From Rhizopus arrhizus (lineage: Eukaryota; Mucoromycota; Mucoromycetes; Mucorales; Rhizopodaceae): a stretch of DNA of 64,000 bases. A model generated the notes under the pieces. It had not been told where the DNA came from and ran no database searches. It saw only the letters and a program-made list of their open reading frames with translations. Of the stretch, positions 12,830 through 24,283 are shown one piece after another. Position 1 is the first letter of the stretch, and each line of letters starts with the position of its first letter. The translations under genes were made by a program, and so were the position numbers. The stretch covers positions 1,922,001-1,986,000 of the forward strand of contig JAKZZE010000006.1 of NCBI GenBank assembly GCA_024220505.1, in the 5' to 3' direction.

Positions 12830-14508
12830 ATGAAAAGACACGAACTTTCTCCTTCCCCTGAGGAAACAAGACAAATAAAAAGAAAATTAAAAGATGCAAA
12901 GTACGTAAAGGTACAAAGCTTAAATAATAATAACAGTAATTTTGTGTAGTGTAAATAAACAAAAAATGCAACAAATTGCATCTGATAAAGTAAAAAAAAA
13001 AAAAAAAAAGAGAGAACAATAACAATAAGCTGAGCTACTTTTAATAGAATCATGATGTCTGTGACGCTTGTGGAGGTGTAGGCCAGTTTTTATGTTGTGA
13101 TGCTTGTCCTAATGCATTCCACTTTTCCTGTGTCGAACCTCCAATGGACTCTGCTGATGTCGAAAAGTTGACCGACAAGTGGTTTTGCAACGAATGCGAA
13201 CATAAAAAAGTAAAAAATGGTACGGAATGGGTAGGAACATGGTTATTATTAAGCATTATTGATAGGGAAAATTGGTTGAAAAAGGACCAAAAGGTTTTTT
13301 CAAAAAACTAATTGAAAACGTCAGTATAAAAAATCCAAAATCATACAAGTTACCCGATGAAATCATTGGTTTTTTTGAAGGAGGTACTAATACTCTATTG
13401 CTATGTAAACAATAAAATATAAACCGTTCTTTATTATAGTCTCATCAGATGAATTTGGTAACTATTTAGATAGCACTCAAATTAGAGCACTTAGAAATAA
13501 GTAAATTCATTGTTATTGTTCTACAAGATTATTAAAGTGAAGAGAGATAGGAATGGAGAGTTGTCAGAAATGAAAGATAAACATGGAAAATTTATACAAT
13601 GCTATCAATGTAGAAAAACTGCAGTAAAGAAACTAATGATTGCTTGTGACTATTGTGCTTTGCATTGGCACTTAGACTGCTTAACTCCTCCTATGGCTGG
13701 ACTGCCTAGCTCAGCAAAAAGGTGGCGGTGTCCAAGTCATATAGAGAGTGCTATGGTAAGTAGTTACATAAATATATGCTCTATACAGTACGTACTCATA
13801 TGTGTGGTACAGAAATCTCAAAGGCAGCAGAGATATCCAGATGTCATAGATGCCGATTATCCACCTAACATATCTAATATTCAATTCAATGTTATCATAA
13901 AAGAAGAACAAGAAGAAATAAAAGACTGTGAAATGGAAGAAAGCAATGAGCATACTGCAGAGTGTAAAAGGACCGATATAATAACAAATGAAGATGGTGT
14001 TGTTTATGCACTACCTTTGAATTCCTTTCGATTTGATACATCAAAAAGGTAACAAAGAATGGAGAGGCCGATATTTAAACTAAAGTAAAATGATCATAGT
14101 CGAGATGAATCAATTACTACAAGTGAAGTGAGTACGCCCGCAGCCTTCATTGATTCACCAAAAGATGGAAAAGATGAAATTGATACAGTAAATGATAAAA
14201 GCTATAAAGCAATAATATTTTAAATTCATCTATATATTACCTTAGTGGCTAAACGCTATGATTGAGTTTCATTACCAACGATCGATATCATCTCTTTTAA
14301 AAATCATTGCTTCTACTGTAATAATAATAGGATTGATCAGTAATAAGCGTATTAATTCTTATTTATCTAGCCAAACAAATCTCCTATGACTTCTCCTATT
14401 CCCAATTTTATATCAAGTAAACAAAGAAAATACCAACAAATTGAACGTTTGCTAAGACAAAAGGATGAACAAGAAATATTGTCTTTAATTTGTAAAAACA
14501 TCAAATAA
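12830..14508 (+). CDS. RCO1: double PHD-finger protein, Rco1-like (Rpd3S-type subunit)
   Basis: Rco1-type proteins belong to the Rpd3S histone deacetylase complex, which suppresses cryptic transcription inside genes (family knowledge). Exon 1 (12830-12910) encodes a short basic start. Exon 2 (13048-13209) gives PHD finger 1: HDVCDACGGVGQFLCCDACP, then FHFSC and WFCNEC. Exon 3 starts at 13266. A second zinc finger of Rco1 layout follows (GKFIQCYQC, IACDYCALHWHLDC, WRCPSH). Downstream exons are Ser/Glu-rich, and the final exon ends QEILSLICKNIK with stop at 14506-14508. The junction near 13499-13541 is uncertain: only a 43-base intron with AGAG acceptor keeps the frame. The spacing and order of the two fingers match Rco1/Cph1 better than generic PHD proteins. 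The gene is convergent with SSU72. Confidence 0.75.
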
Positions 14509-14519
14509 ATATGTACATT

Positions 14520-15247
14520 TTAAAAGTATGTTACAGTATGCAAAATGGGAAAACCTGGATTTCTTATTGTAAATTCTTCTATAATGCCATCCATGTCTGC
14601 ATCAATATCATTCGATGCTTCAATCTACCATATTATAATGAATATCGAATTTGTTATAATTCATTCATTACCATTTGTGCAAGCTGTAAAATAGCTCGTC
14701 CTCCTAATAATGCGTCTTCGTGATTGTCCTTGATTTCAACATTAATTACGTGTGTGCTTTGATTGAGATTTTGTCCACGGTTTGCTAAATCTGCATTTTA
14801 CTTATTAACAAGTACCCCCTCCCCATTTTTTTTTGCTTGTTACCTTCTACAACAGAGTCAAAGCAGCGTTCTTCACAGGTAATAATTACGTCGAACACCT
14901 CTCGAGATTCGTGCCATCGTTGAGGTGCTGATTTTGTTTTTCTGTTACGGTCCAACATGTTCAAAAGCCCATTTTGTGTATAAAGATTTGGATCTTGTCT
15001 CTTCAATTCTTGATATACTTGTTCATAAGGTGTGCCAAATGGATAAATATTTGGTTTATTGATCGAAGGTCCAGGCAAACGAACCATGGTACCTGTACCA
15101 TATGAATTAACGTTGAAGCCCTTTTTCCTTTTATAAAATTTAGCTAAAAAGTTTTTTCCTGCTATTTGGCTCACATTACTGTAGCACATGGTGAGCTTCC
15201 ATTGAACGGTTTTGGTTACTTGCACAAATTACTGCATAGCGTGCCAT
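14520..15247 (-). CDS. SSU72: RNA polymerase II CTD phosphatase Ssu72
   Basis: It removes phosphate from Ser5 and Ser7 of the polymerase II C-terminal domain and works with the 3'-end cleavage machinery. Four exons, 15247-15180, 15127-14844, 14790-14672 and 14624-14520, give 191 residues, the normal family size. The N-terminus [20 protein letters not shown] holds the CX5RS catalytic loop. Later blocks are highly conserved: [57 protein letters not shown] and the C-terminal HTVTYF. The start is fixed because the catalytic loop lies only eight residues in. A frame that continues across the first intron into 15225 is an artefact of intron read-through. Confidence 0.96.
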
Positions 15248-16861
15248 CTTGGTAATTATAAAACAGAAGAATGTATAAGAAAGGTTTTTCTTTTTTTTGA
15301 GTTACTTAAAATTGTGTGACTTTTCTCGTACTGTAGATGCATTAGTGACCAAAACTCGAAAAAGTAAGAGCATTCTTTTATAGCATGAAGTTCAACATAA
15401 ATCTGTGAATAATTTATCATAAGTATCTCATAGGAACTGGAAAGCTTTATAAAGCTGCAACGAGTCAAGCTTGCAACCAATTTATTACAAAATATAATTT
15501 TTTATTCCACAGACTCTCCTAGAGTTCATACTAAATTAAATGAAAGACTCGTGAATGAAACGGAATGATTATTAAATTAGGCGCACAATGTAACAATAAA
15601 ATGAAAGCATTTAGTATGCAATATGTAATAAGCCTGGTATCTTTTTTGGCTGACGATATTTTTAGGTTTTCAACACAAAATATTTATCTATACTCTTCAA
15701 ATAGTGATAAGCTGGATTTCTCCTTTTAAAAGTTAATCAAATTATTTCACATAAGATAGCACTAATATTTAACTACATATCCTGAAGCGAGTTACTTTAT
15801 TTATTGAAAAAGTTACTATTCATATTGATTGTGATACTTTTTTAATCTTCACATTAAAGTAAAATTAAATTGTCTACCAAAACTTCGGAAACTATTTATA
15901 AAAGTGCTTGCAACAAAGTTCATGATAAGCGTACCATGAACAATTGTCGGCAGAAATTTTTGGCTTGACTTTCAATGTTAATAAGTTAATAAGGGTTCGT
16001 TAAAATTTGGTAGCATAGAAAATAACCAGTAGATCATATCAGTTTACCATTCATCACCCTCTTTCCTTTCTCCCTCATTTATTTGCTCTTGCTCATTCAA
16101 ATGAACGCTACCGCAAGTGACTTTGATTGCCTATTAATCATAAGTGAATAAAAAGAAAATTTCTTCATAAAGTAAGACGATTTAATTACAAAACTGGTTC
16201 ATTTTTGTTAAGCTTTAAATTAAATAAGAAAAACATGACTTATTCGACTTAAAAACCAATTAATATAATCCCATTAGGGAACGTGCTTAATAAAAGATGT
16301 TTGCGCTAAAGCTTAGGGGGGTTTTTTTTGTATTTTTATCTTTTGCAGCATTAGAAAAACACACTGGCTAATGGTACTTTGTCTTATATATGATATATTA
16401 GTAAATGATAAGCAACATAGCTTATTTACAAAAAAGATAGAGTCAGAGAGCTTTTATCATCAAACGTTAACATAATTTTTACAATTCAGAAACAAATCTA
16501 TAAGTTTGTGGGACTTCATTTTTGTTAAAAAGACAACATTCACATTATAGCGCAATTTATATTATTGAGCTATACTAAACCCTAGTTTCACGAGCTCTTT
16601 AAATAAATGGTAACATACGAGTAATCATCTCTTTATTACGATCCGTTTGTGCCTATAATTATTTTCCGCCAAGAGCCTAAAAAATGGATCGACATTGAGT
16701 TTTAATTAGTAGTTACCTGAAACAATAAAAATAATAACCTTAGATGGTAAAATTATCCTTAGCTTCTGTGATAAAATTATATTTTAAAACAAAACTATAA
16801 AAATGGTCCTCTCTTTTTTTTTGTTCTATTTATATTTTACAGCTTATTTCTACCGTGAATC
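15248..16861. other. AT-rich intergenic region
   Basis: Very AT-rich, with no supported coding sequence on either strand. It presumably holds the divergent promoters of SSU72 and the secreted-protein gene. A short T run and TATA-like A/T stretches occur near 16790-16850, just before the next start codon. Confidence 0.5.
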
Positions 16862-17404
16862 ATGTTTACGAAAACTTTTGTTACAGCCTTGGCTATAATC
16901 TCTAGTGTTACAGCGAGCCCTCTTTATGAGAGACAGGACGGTAACTCTACTACTATTGATAACAATTCATCTCATTACAACACAAGTAATATTCAGCTAT
17001 TATCGGATACAGCCTTTTGCTCTTTCCTTCCACATGATCCTGGAGTAGATATTGCTACTACAGAGGCCCAAGGCAAGCCCTTTTGTACAAATTCTTCTCT
17101 TGGAGGCTTTACCTTCCCCGATGGTTTTATTCAAACTGCTCACTTTTTAAAGACTGCAAACTATACTCAAGTGACAGGCACCATGGATCCCGCAGCATAT
17201 AACATGTCTACTTCAGACGACGGTGGACAGTATGATAACAGAGACCAGGGACAGCATACATGCAATGATCTCAAATATTTTGTTAATCTAATTGAACCTA
17301 ATGGTGGTACATTCTGTATTCGTTGCTGCAAGTCTAAAACTGACTGTAATATTGGTATATCTCAAGATGGATGCAGAAAGGTCATCCCAGGAGACTACAG
17401 TTAA
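16862..17404 (+). CDS. small secreted cysteine-rich protein
   Basis: A single-exon frame of 180 residues. Residues 1-18 form a clear signal peptide (MFTKTFVTALAIISSVTA, then SPL). The mature part has several N-glycosylation sequons and eight cysteines: one each in AFCSF, PFCTN and HTCND, and five in FCIRCCKSKTDC plus DGC. An even number suggests up to four disulfides. The block GGFIQ-like/TANYTQVTGTMDP, then GGQYDNRDQG, YFVNLIEPNGG and the end IPGDYS recurs, to my recollection, in uncharacterised secreted proteins of Mucorales and Basidiomycota. No catalytic motif is visible and I assign no function. It is likely exported to the wall or medium. Confidence 0.85.
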   Translation: MFTKTFVTALAIISSVTASPLYERQDGNSTTIDNNSSHYNTSNIQLLSDTAFCSFLPHDPGVDIATTEAQGKPFCTNSSLGGFTFPDGFIQTAHFLKTANYTQVTGTMDPAAYNMSTSDDGGQYDNRDQGQHTCNDLKYFVNLIEPNGGTFCIRCCKSKTDCNIGISQDGCRKVIPGDYS

Positions 17405-18246
17405 ATATTTTCTTATTCAATCATAAACAAAAGCGAAATAATTTTATAAAATGCATGTAATTCAAGCAAATTACAAGTGCTCTTTTAAATTGTTTAAATG
17501 ATAAGTGTTTACATTTTTTATGGTACACCAAGACATGATAATCATGGTTTCATGTATCTTATTTCTAAAATACTCTCGGATTTGTCGCATAATAATATAA
17601 GGTAATTGCAGCATACGTTTGTCAATCATTGCTCGACCAAGTTATTTTATAATTTTAGAGTAGATTGACATAAACTAATTGATATCTACAACCAATTGTT
17701 TTATATGCTAAATAGCGCATGTACCAAATGCTTATTGTTATGTCAAAATGATCATCTAATTCAAACAATATTCTAAAAATAAGCAAAAAAAAAAAAAAAT
17801 TCAAACAAAGATCTTTGCCAAGATCGACTAATCTCATCATGGGAAACGTCGGCGAAAAGGTTTTGGCAATCACTCTAGAATTGGTTTGACTGAAACATTT
17901 TACTAATCCATTCAATTATCTCACGTTGCCCATTTACGATGGTTGTAAGTCTAAATGTTCATTATATAACTCTACTCTGAATCACAAAGAAATAAAAGGA
18001 TGAGCGTTGTAATGCTTTAAAACAGTAAATATTAGTTTAACCACTTGTCTGTGCCATACATATTACTATCATGGCCATTAATATGGTGATGTTATAGGTC
18101 ATGTTTCCTTTCAGCAAAACTCTATATGCTTGTTTCCACAGAAAAAGAAAAATACTCGATTAATGTAGAAGAAACCGAATTGTCAGTAAAGATAGCCACT
18201 TTAATGTATTTTACACATATTTTTTATCAATTAAAAATTCATTTTA
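17405..18246. other. intergenic region, nothing recognised
   Basis: AT-rich sequence between the 3' ends of the secreted-protein gene and RRP3. An open frame on the minus strand at 17655-17915 is low-complexity (poly-Phe from an A run) and not supported. Confidence 0.5.
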
Positions 18247-19742
18247 TTAATTTCTTCTGCCCTTCTTGTGGCTTCCAGCTTTAAATTTCTTTTTTCCGTT
18301 AAACACCAATCCCTTTTCTTCTTTATCCGCATCATCATCCTCCTCTTCTTCATCTTTTCTGCCACGCTTTGATTTTTTACCATTTGCTGTTTCTCTTAAT
18401 TCTAGTGCAGCTATACGTTGTGCTTCATCCACACGTTCTTGCAACATCATAACTTCATCTTTTTCTACTGGGAAAGCGTCCAATTTACGTTCTAAATCTT
18501 TTTCTATACGTTGGATCAATTCAACATCATACTGAGTAACAAATGTAACTGATTTTCCTGATCTACCAGCTCTTGCTGTACGACCTACTCTGTGGATATA
18601 ATCTTTTGATGATTGAGGCACGTCATAATTGATAACAACATCGACTAAAGGAATATCAAGACCACGACTAGCAACATCAGTTGCTACTAAGATATTGCGA
18701 GCACCAGCTTTGAATTTGTTTAAAGCGCCCAAACGCTTTGCTTGTGGCAATTGGCCGTGGAGAGGAATGGCTCCAAAGCCTAAGTTTCTCAACATGATGG
18801 CAATCTTTTGAGTGTCACTGCAGGTACGGGTAAAGATAATGGTTGAGTTTCCGGCTAATTCATTCAACAAATAAACCATATAACAATCCTTGTGCTTCAA
18901 GGGGAAAAAGAGATAATATTGTAATAGTGTCTTCACAGTAGAATATTTTGTAGCAACTTCCACTTTAACAGGCTTTTGTAAACTTGCTCTCTGTAATTTA
19001 GCCACTTTGGTTGTCATAGTAGCTGAAAATAAGAATGTGTTACGCTCTCGTGGTATCACTTTCAAGATTTGGTCAATCTTGGGTCCAAAGTCCAAATCAA
19101 GCAAACGATCGGCTTCATCCATGACCAAGTATTTCAAATGCTTCAAATTGAATCCCTTTGTATTTTCCAAATGATCTTGAAGACGACCGGGTGTACAAAC
19201 AATGATGTGAGGTCGTTTTGCGAGAGCAATTGATTGAGTCATCATATCCATACCACCAACAATTACTGCGCAACGAACACCAATAACTGAACCTAATGAT
19301 TCAAAAGTTTCTGCAATTTGATATGCCAATTCTCTGATTGTTTATAAAAATTAAGTATGTGATGTGCGTCAAAATGATCTTTTATACCTTGTAGGAGCCA
19401 AAACACAGGCAAAAAATGCTTGAGGATTTTGCCAAAGCCTTTGAATAATAGGGATAGCGAAAGCAGCAGTCTTACCAGAACCAGTTTGTGCTAAGCCAAT
19501 GATATCACGACCTTCAATAGCCCAAGGAATAGACTCCTTTTGGATCTCTGTGGGATGCTTAAAGTTCATTTTTTCACATGCTTCACATAATTCTTTTGAA
19601 ACACCCTATATGATTAGGTAAGCAACACGATCAACAGTCTGTATAAAGATAAATTTACAAGATCAGAAAACTTGAGATCCTCTGCTTTCTTTTGAGAAAG
19701 TGCTTCAATGTCTACACTTGATTGAATGGTAGTTTCTGACAT
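18247..19742 (-). CDS. RRP3: DEAD-box RNA helicase Rrp3/DDX47
   Basis: ATP-dependent RNA helicase of the small-subunit processome, needed for 18S rRNA maturation in the nucleolus (family knowledge). Three exons, 19742-19659, 19605-19388 and 19333-18247, give 462 residues, normal for Rrp3. Motifs in order are: the Q-motif region ([14 protein letters not shown] ... HPTEIQ), motif I AQTGSGKT, Ia PTRELA, Ib [33 protein letters not shown] and [12 protein letters not shown]. The C-terminal tail is basic (KKGRRN). The Rrp3/DDX47 identity rests on VGGMDMMTQ and [22 protein letters not shown], which fit this subfamily best. It is divergent from CMS1, with 140 bp between start codons. Confidence 0.94.
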
Positions 19743-19882
19743 GATCAAGTTAAAAAAGTTAAATAAGAAATTTCAGGAAAAAAGTGCTTTGGATTTTTTT
19801 TCGCCTCCGCATCATATAAGCCACTATTTTCTGACAGAAAGATAAAAGATACTTTTTTTTCCCGTATTTTATTATTCACAAA
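19743..19882. promoter_or_regulatory. shared divergent promoter RRP3/CMS1
   Basis: Only 140 bp separate the RRP3 start codon (minus strand) from the CMS1 start codon (plus strand). The gap is A/T-rich with T-runs and one GC-richer patch (TTCGCCTCCGCATCATA, near 19799). Both products act in 40S ribosome biogenesis, so a bidirectional promoter is a reasonable inference. Confidence 0.6.
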
Positions 19883-20785
19883 ATGGCAGGAGACGACAAA
19901 AAAAAAATTGCAAGCGCTGATGATTTTGAAGACGACTTTCAAGAGGAGGCAGTATACTCTGACAACGAGCCAGTTGTTGAAGACGATGGACAAGTAGACG
20001 ATAACTTGAAGAGAAAAAACATACCTGAATCGGAAGAGCAACAACCAAAAAAAAAGAAGAAGAAACAGCAAAAGAAGAAAAAGGGATCGAATAATCCATT
20101 TGACACAATCAGCATTTGGAAGGAAAATGCTGCTATACAAGCTGCCTACGTAAAAGATCGTCAAATGATTGCTTTACCTGATCTTTCAACAGTTGAACTT
20201 GAAGAACAATATTTGCCAGAGGAAATTTTTGTCAACAATGAAAAATTCAACCAAGAGCATACCCTTGAAGCTTTACCAAACTATATCAAGTTTGGTGTAG
20301 CTGGACACAAAAAATTACTGAAAAAACCTGAAGCCCTGGCTTCTCCTGTAGCTTTAGTTGTTACACATTCTGCCATTCGAGCGGTTGATCTTGTAAGGTA
20401 AGCAAAGATAACAAATCAAAAATTTCCAGATTGTTACATAAATTAAGAATACTTACTGAAATATAGAGCTTTAAAAGAGTTTTCCAAGACAGCCAAGATT
20501 GCAAAGTTGTTTGCAAAGCATTTTAAAATTGAAGAACAAGTCAACTTTTTAGAACGAGAACCTATTCATATTGGTGTTTGTACACCTAATAGACTTCAAG
20601 CACTTGTTGATCAAGATCACTTGAGCTTGAGCAAATTAGAGTTAATTGTGATTGATACAGAAAAGAACTCAAAGACATTTAATATATTTGACAACCAAGA
20701 AGTTCGAGGAGACTTGTTCAAATTCCTTGGTTCACATATTTCAATGTTGATGAAGCATAATAAAATAAAGGTTGGCTTATTTTAA
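19883..20785 (+). CDS. CMS1: 40S biogenesis factor Cms1 (CMSS1)
   Basis: Cms1 is a component of the 90S pre-ribosome containing U3 snoRNA (family knowledge). Two exons, 19883-20397 and 20467-20785, encode 277 residues. The N-terminus is acidic, followed by a strongly basic Lys run (about residues 53-75), then the conserved domain. The latter contains NPFDTISIWKENA, ALVVTHSAIRAVDLVRALKEF, KIAKLFAKHFKIEEQV, IHIGVCTPNRLQALV and LELIVIDTEKNSKTFNIFD. The domain resembles a degenerate helicase RecA fold, as described for CMSS1 proteins. The intron is in phase (R|AL). Confidence 0.9.
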
Positions 20786-21567
20786 GTAAGCGGTCTTTTA
20801 TACACGGATGCCTCGCTTAAAATAGAAAAGGAAACACTGTTGCTCTATTTTCTTGATTGAGAGCAATACATATCTGGTTATGATACGTGGTTGAATACCT
20901 TTCTGCTTTATCAATTTATGAGTATATCTGCAAATTTATTATAGAAACCAAAATAAAACAAGTACAGAAAACTCAAAGACTTGCCGGTAGAGCGATAATA
21001 ATGGTAGTGATAATAGCAACTTGCAATGATTCAAAAGCTTAATACAGAAAATACTTAGAGGCTTTTAATGTCAAGCAAATAAGGATACAATGAACTCTCA
21101 TCCTTTCAAAGCGCCAATACCAATGAAGAATTTGCCAAGCTATCTTGAATGAATTTTTTGTGTAATGAATTGGTGTTACACATAAATTCCTAACAAAAGT
21201 CTATTTTTTACTTGTCACAGGATATAGTAACGCATTCGACATTCTTCTCTCAGTATTGAGTAGAGAGATTAAAGAGTAAGGCAATTTTAATTATAAAAAA
21301 CCTGATTATAGAAAATAATAAATTGTATATATTTTTGTATATTTTAACAACTGTTTACTATTTCGGGAATTTAATAACCAACGTGTTCTATTTTTTATAA
21401 CAGAAAGTTTTAAGCTTTCATTGGTTTTGAAATAAATAAACTGTAGCTTAAAAAGTATATAAATCTTTTTTTTTTTTTCCTTTTTCATTTTCTTTACAAG
21501 ATACACAGATAAAATAAACCAAAAAGGAGATAACCTCAGATCGACGTCATTGATATTTTAAATAAAT
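20786..21567. other. intergenic region, nothing recognised
   Basis: AT-rich, with no convincing coding sequence. It carries the 3' flank of CMS1 and the upstream region of the GRAM-VASt gene, with a T-rich tract near 21465-21490. Confidence 0.5.
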
Positions 21568-24024
21568 ATGCCCAATGCAAAACCATCATCGCATCCTTTT
21601 TTCCAATTATTACGACGAAAATCAAAAGAATCAAGTATGTCAACGACGACTAATTCTGTAATAAAAGATACACCAAGATACAGCTTAGATTCGAGAAGAG
21701 CTAATAACAATGAAGAAGCCAGTACATCACCGTTATTGAAATATTCTCGGCGTCACAGTCGGTCCTCTTCCTTATCTTCACTTGATAAATACAAACGTCA
21801 GGAACAGAAAAAATCAAGTAGAAAGAATACAACCGAGTCGAGAAAAGGTGATGATATTCCCTTGGAACGTAAAGACAAAGGAGACAAGTTAAGTAAAGCA
21901 AGTATTAAAAGCGACAAATCAAGTTTATCCGGGGACAGTCATGAACCACTCGTATCGACCACTGAAATTGAAATAATTTCAGGACACAAACGGCCCGGCA
22001 GTTTCGCCGCACTTTGTGAATTCCAATTAGCCAATGAAAAGCAAAACGATGTTTTTCACGCGCTTTTCAAAAGCGTTCCACAAACAGATGTGCTTATAGA
22101 AGGTTTTAATTTTATTAAAGCATAAACGAGATAGAAGCTAAAGTGTATCATTATTTTAGTTTATAAATGTGCTCTTCAAAAAGAAATATTATTACAAGGA
22201 CATGTTTATATATCTGAACATCATGTATGCTTTAAAGCAAATATCTTTGGCTGGGTTACCAATGTAAACTATAAATATAGAAAATGTGCGTAAAGACAGG
22301 TTGCTAAACAAGCGATATTAGTTGGTCATAAATTTTGATGAAATAACCGCTGTGGAAAAAAGAATGACAGCCAAGGTTATTCCTAATGGGATTATGATTG
22401 CCACATCTACTTCTAGAGTATGCAGATACAATATTATATAGCAATTATTTCATGTATTTAATATTATGACTTGTAGCATATTTTTGCCTCCTTTTTATTG
22501 CGTGATCAAGCTTATGATCAAATAGTAAAGATATGGAAACTACATAAAAGAATATCATCACTTTCATCTTCATCATCGCTCAATATATCATCATCGATCA
22601 CACAATCTTACGAGGAAAGTAAACATGATCAAGCCAGTTCTAGCAATCGCTCAAGTACGCATTCAAAGGACTCTGCCATCATGCCAAATACACCACCACA
22701 TTTATTAACCGATGAGACGTTAGTAAAGGAGAACATTGTTTCCCAACCATCAGTAACCACATATGACAATAAGCCAATGGGCACCACATTACTCAAAATC
22801 AAAGACATACCACTGGCATTGTCGACAACATCAAACAATCGACCCAGATCAGTCTCGGACTCTTATGCAACCAAAATGACGTCTTCACCGATTGTCATAC
22901 CGCCTAAACCAAGTGAACATAATAGAAAGCAGCGTGGAGGATCACATCAGAGTTTGGTGAGTCGATTCTCTACAGGCAAGGCAGTGACATGCCCTTGCAT
23001 GCAACATAATGAACAATATGGCTACGTAGCATTAGACAGGGTATATCCAGGTACGGTTGAAGCTGTCGATAAATTACTTTTTGAGACAGACTTTATCAAG
23101 CGCTTTTTGGAACGCTATGAAAATTTTGAAGGTTAGTTTATATGTTTTGTTTGGTAGATATGAACCTAATGTTTATTTTTTCACAAGATGTTCAAGTAGA
23201 AAGATGGAAGAATAATTCAAGAAATATCAGTGGAAAAAGACGAATCAAAGCTTCAGAAAAACGTAAGTTAAAGATAGATACATGCCAGAATTTTATTGAT
23301 GTTCAACTTGTTAAAGATATAAAAATAATAAAGACTTTATTCCACGAAAAAAGAGAACAGCTTCAGTTACCCTACTATTCATGCGTTACTGCCAAAAAAT
23401 CCATGCCAGATATGCCAATGGGTGCTGTGTACTGTATTCAATGTCGAACATGTATTACTCGTGTTAGTAAACAAAAGGTACGAGTTCTTATCACTTTTGA
23501 AGTTGCGTTCAAGAAAAGTGGACTGATCAGTTGTAAGTTCCATTGTCATCAGAATACAATTTGTTTACCACTTTTTTTGGTTAGCTGTTATTGAAAACAA
23601 TGCTGCTGATGATCAGTTTAGACAGTATAACCATTTAGCCTCAGTATTAGCTAACCCTAGCTTGGCCAAAGAATTGATAAAGGATAAAGAGCTGCTAACG
23701 ATACTGCGACTAGTTCCAAAGAGGTACTTGAAAAATCCTGCAAGTTGGTTGGATTACAATGTTCGACTGAATGTCTTGGTGTATATTGCCTTCATCTTGG
23801 TAATGCTATCTCAATTGGTACTGGTTACGCGTGTATACCATGTTCATGGTCAATTTCAACAGCTTGAAAGATATTTAAAGACAGAAGAATCATATAACGA
23901 GCAGCGAGTGACTGGTTCACTTGATATAAATTTAAGCATGGTATATGATAGATTGAATGGATTAAAGGGAAAAATCAAAGAATACGATGAACACCTGATG
24001 ATTTTAAAAAATAATGTAAAATAG
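21568..24024 (+). CDS. GRAM-VASt membrane-anchored sterol-transfer protein (Lam/Ysp, GRAMD1-like)
   Basis: Lam/Aster proteins move sterol between plasma membrane and ER at contact sites (family knowledge). Six exons, 21568-22102, 22160-22263, 22322-22417, 22477-23131, 23188-23532 and 23585-24024, sum to 724 residues. A disordered Ser/Lys-rich N-terminus precedes the GRAM domain (about residues 150-250: EIILLQG-like HVYISEHHVCFKANIFGW, VINFDEITAVEKRMTA, HIFASFLLRDQAYDQI). A Ser-rich linker follows, then the VASt/StART-like lipid-binding domain (about 350-560: YPGTVEAVDKLLFETDFIKR, QLQLPYYSCVTAKKSMPD). The transmembrane segment is LNVLVYIAFILVMLSQLVLV, close to the C-terminus as in Lam proteins. 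No BAR or PH domain is visible, so it is a short-form member. It is convergent with the SREBP gene. Confidence 0.88.
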
Positions 24025-24185
24025 CCATACTTATATACATGCACATATCCTTCTATTGAATACCTATACACATATTTACATATACATACAAATCTTCTCC
24101 GTCCTCTCTATCTTGTAAAGAAAAATAAATAAAAGAAAATAAAAACTTGAAATATTTATAATACATTGGGAAGAAGAAAAAAAAA

Positions 24186-24217
<32 letters not shown>

Positions 24218-24283
24218 AAAAGAATAGCATATACAACAAATATAAGGAAAAGGAAAAAATATGATGAAAATATAAGGTTACGC
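24025..24283. other. A-rich convergent gap
   Basis: The 259 bp between the stop codons of the GRAM-VASt and SREBP genes include a long interrupted A tract (about 24174-24221) and probably both 3' processing regions. Confidence 0.7.

Noticed and set aside
12649..13053. Minus-strand hydrophobic frames opposite the Rco1-like gene
   Set aside because: Poly-Phe from A runs and antisense of exon 1; the plus strand has a conserved PHD gene.
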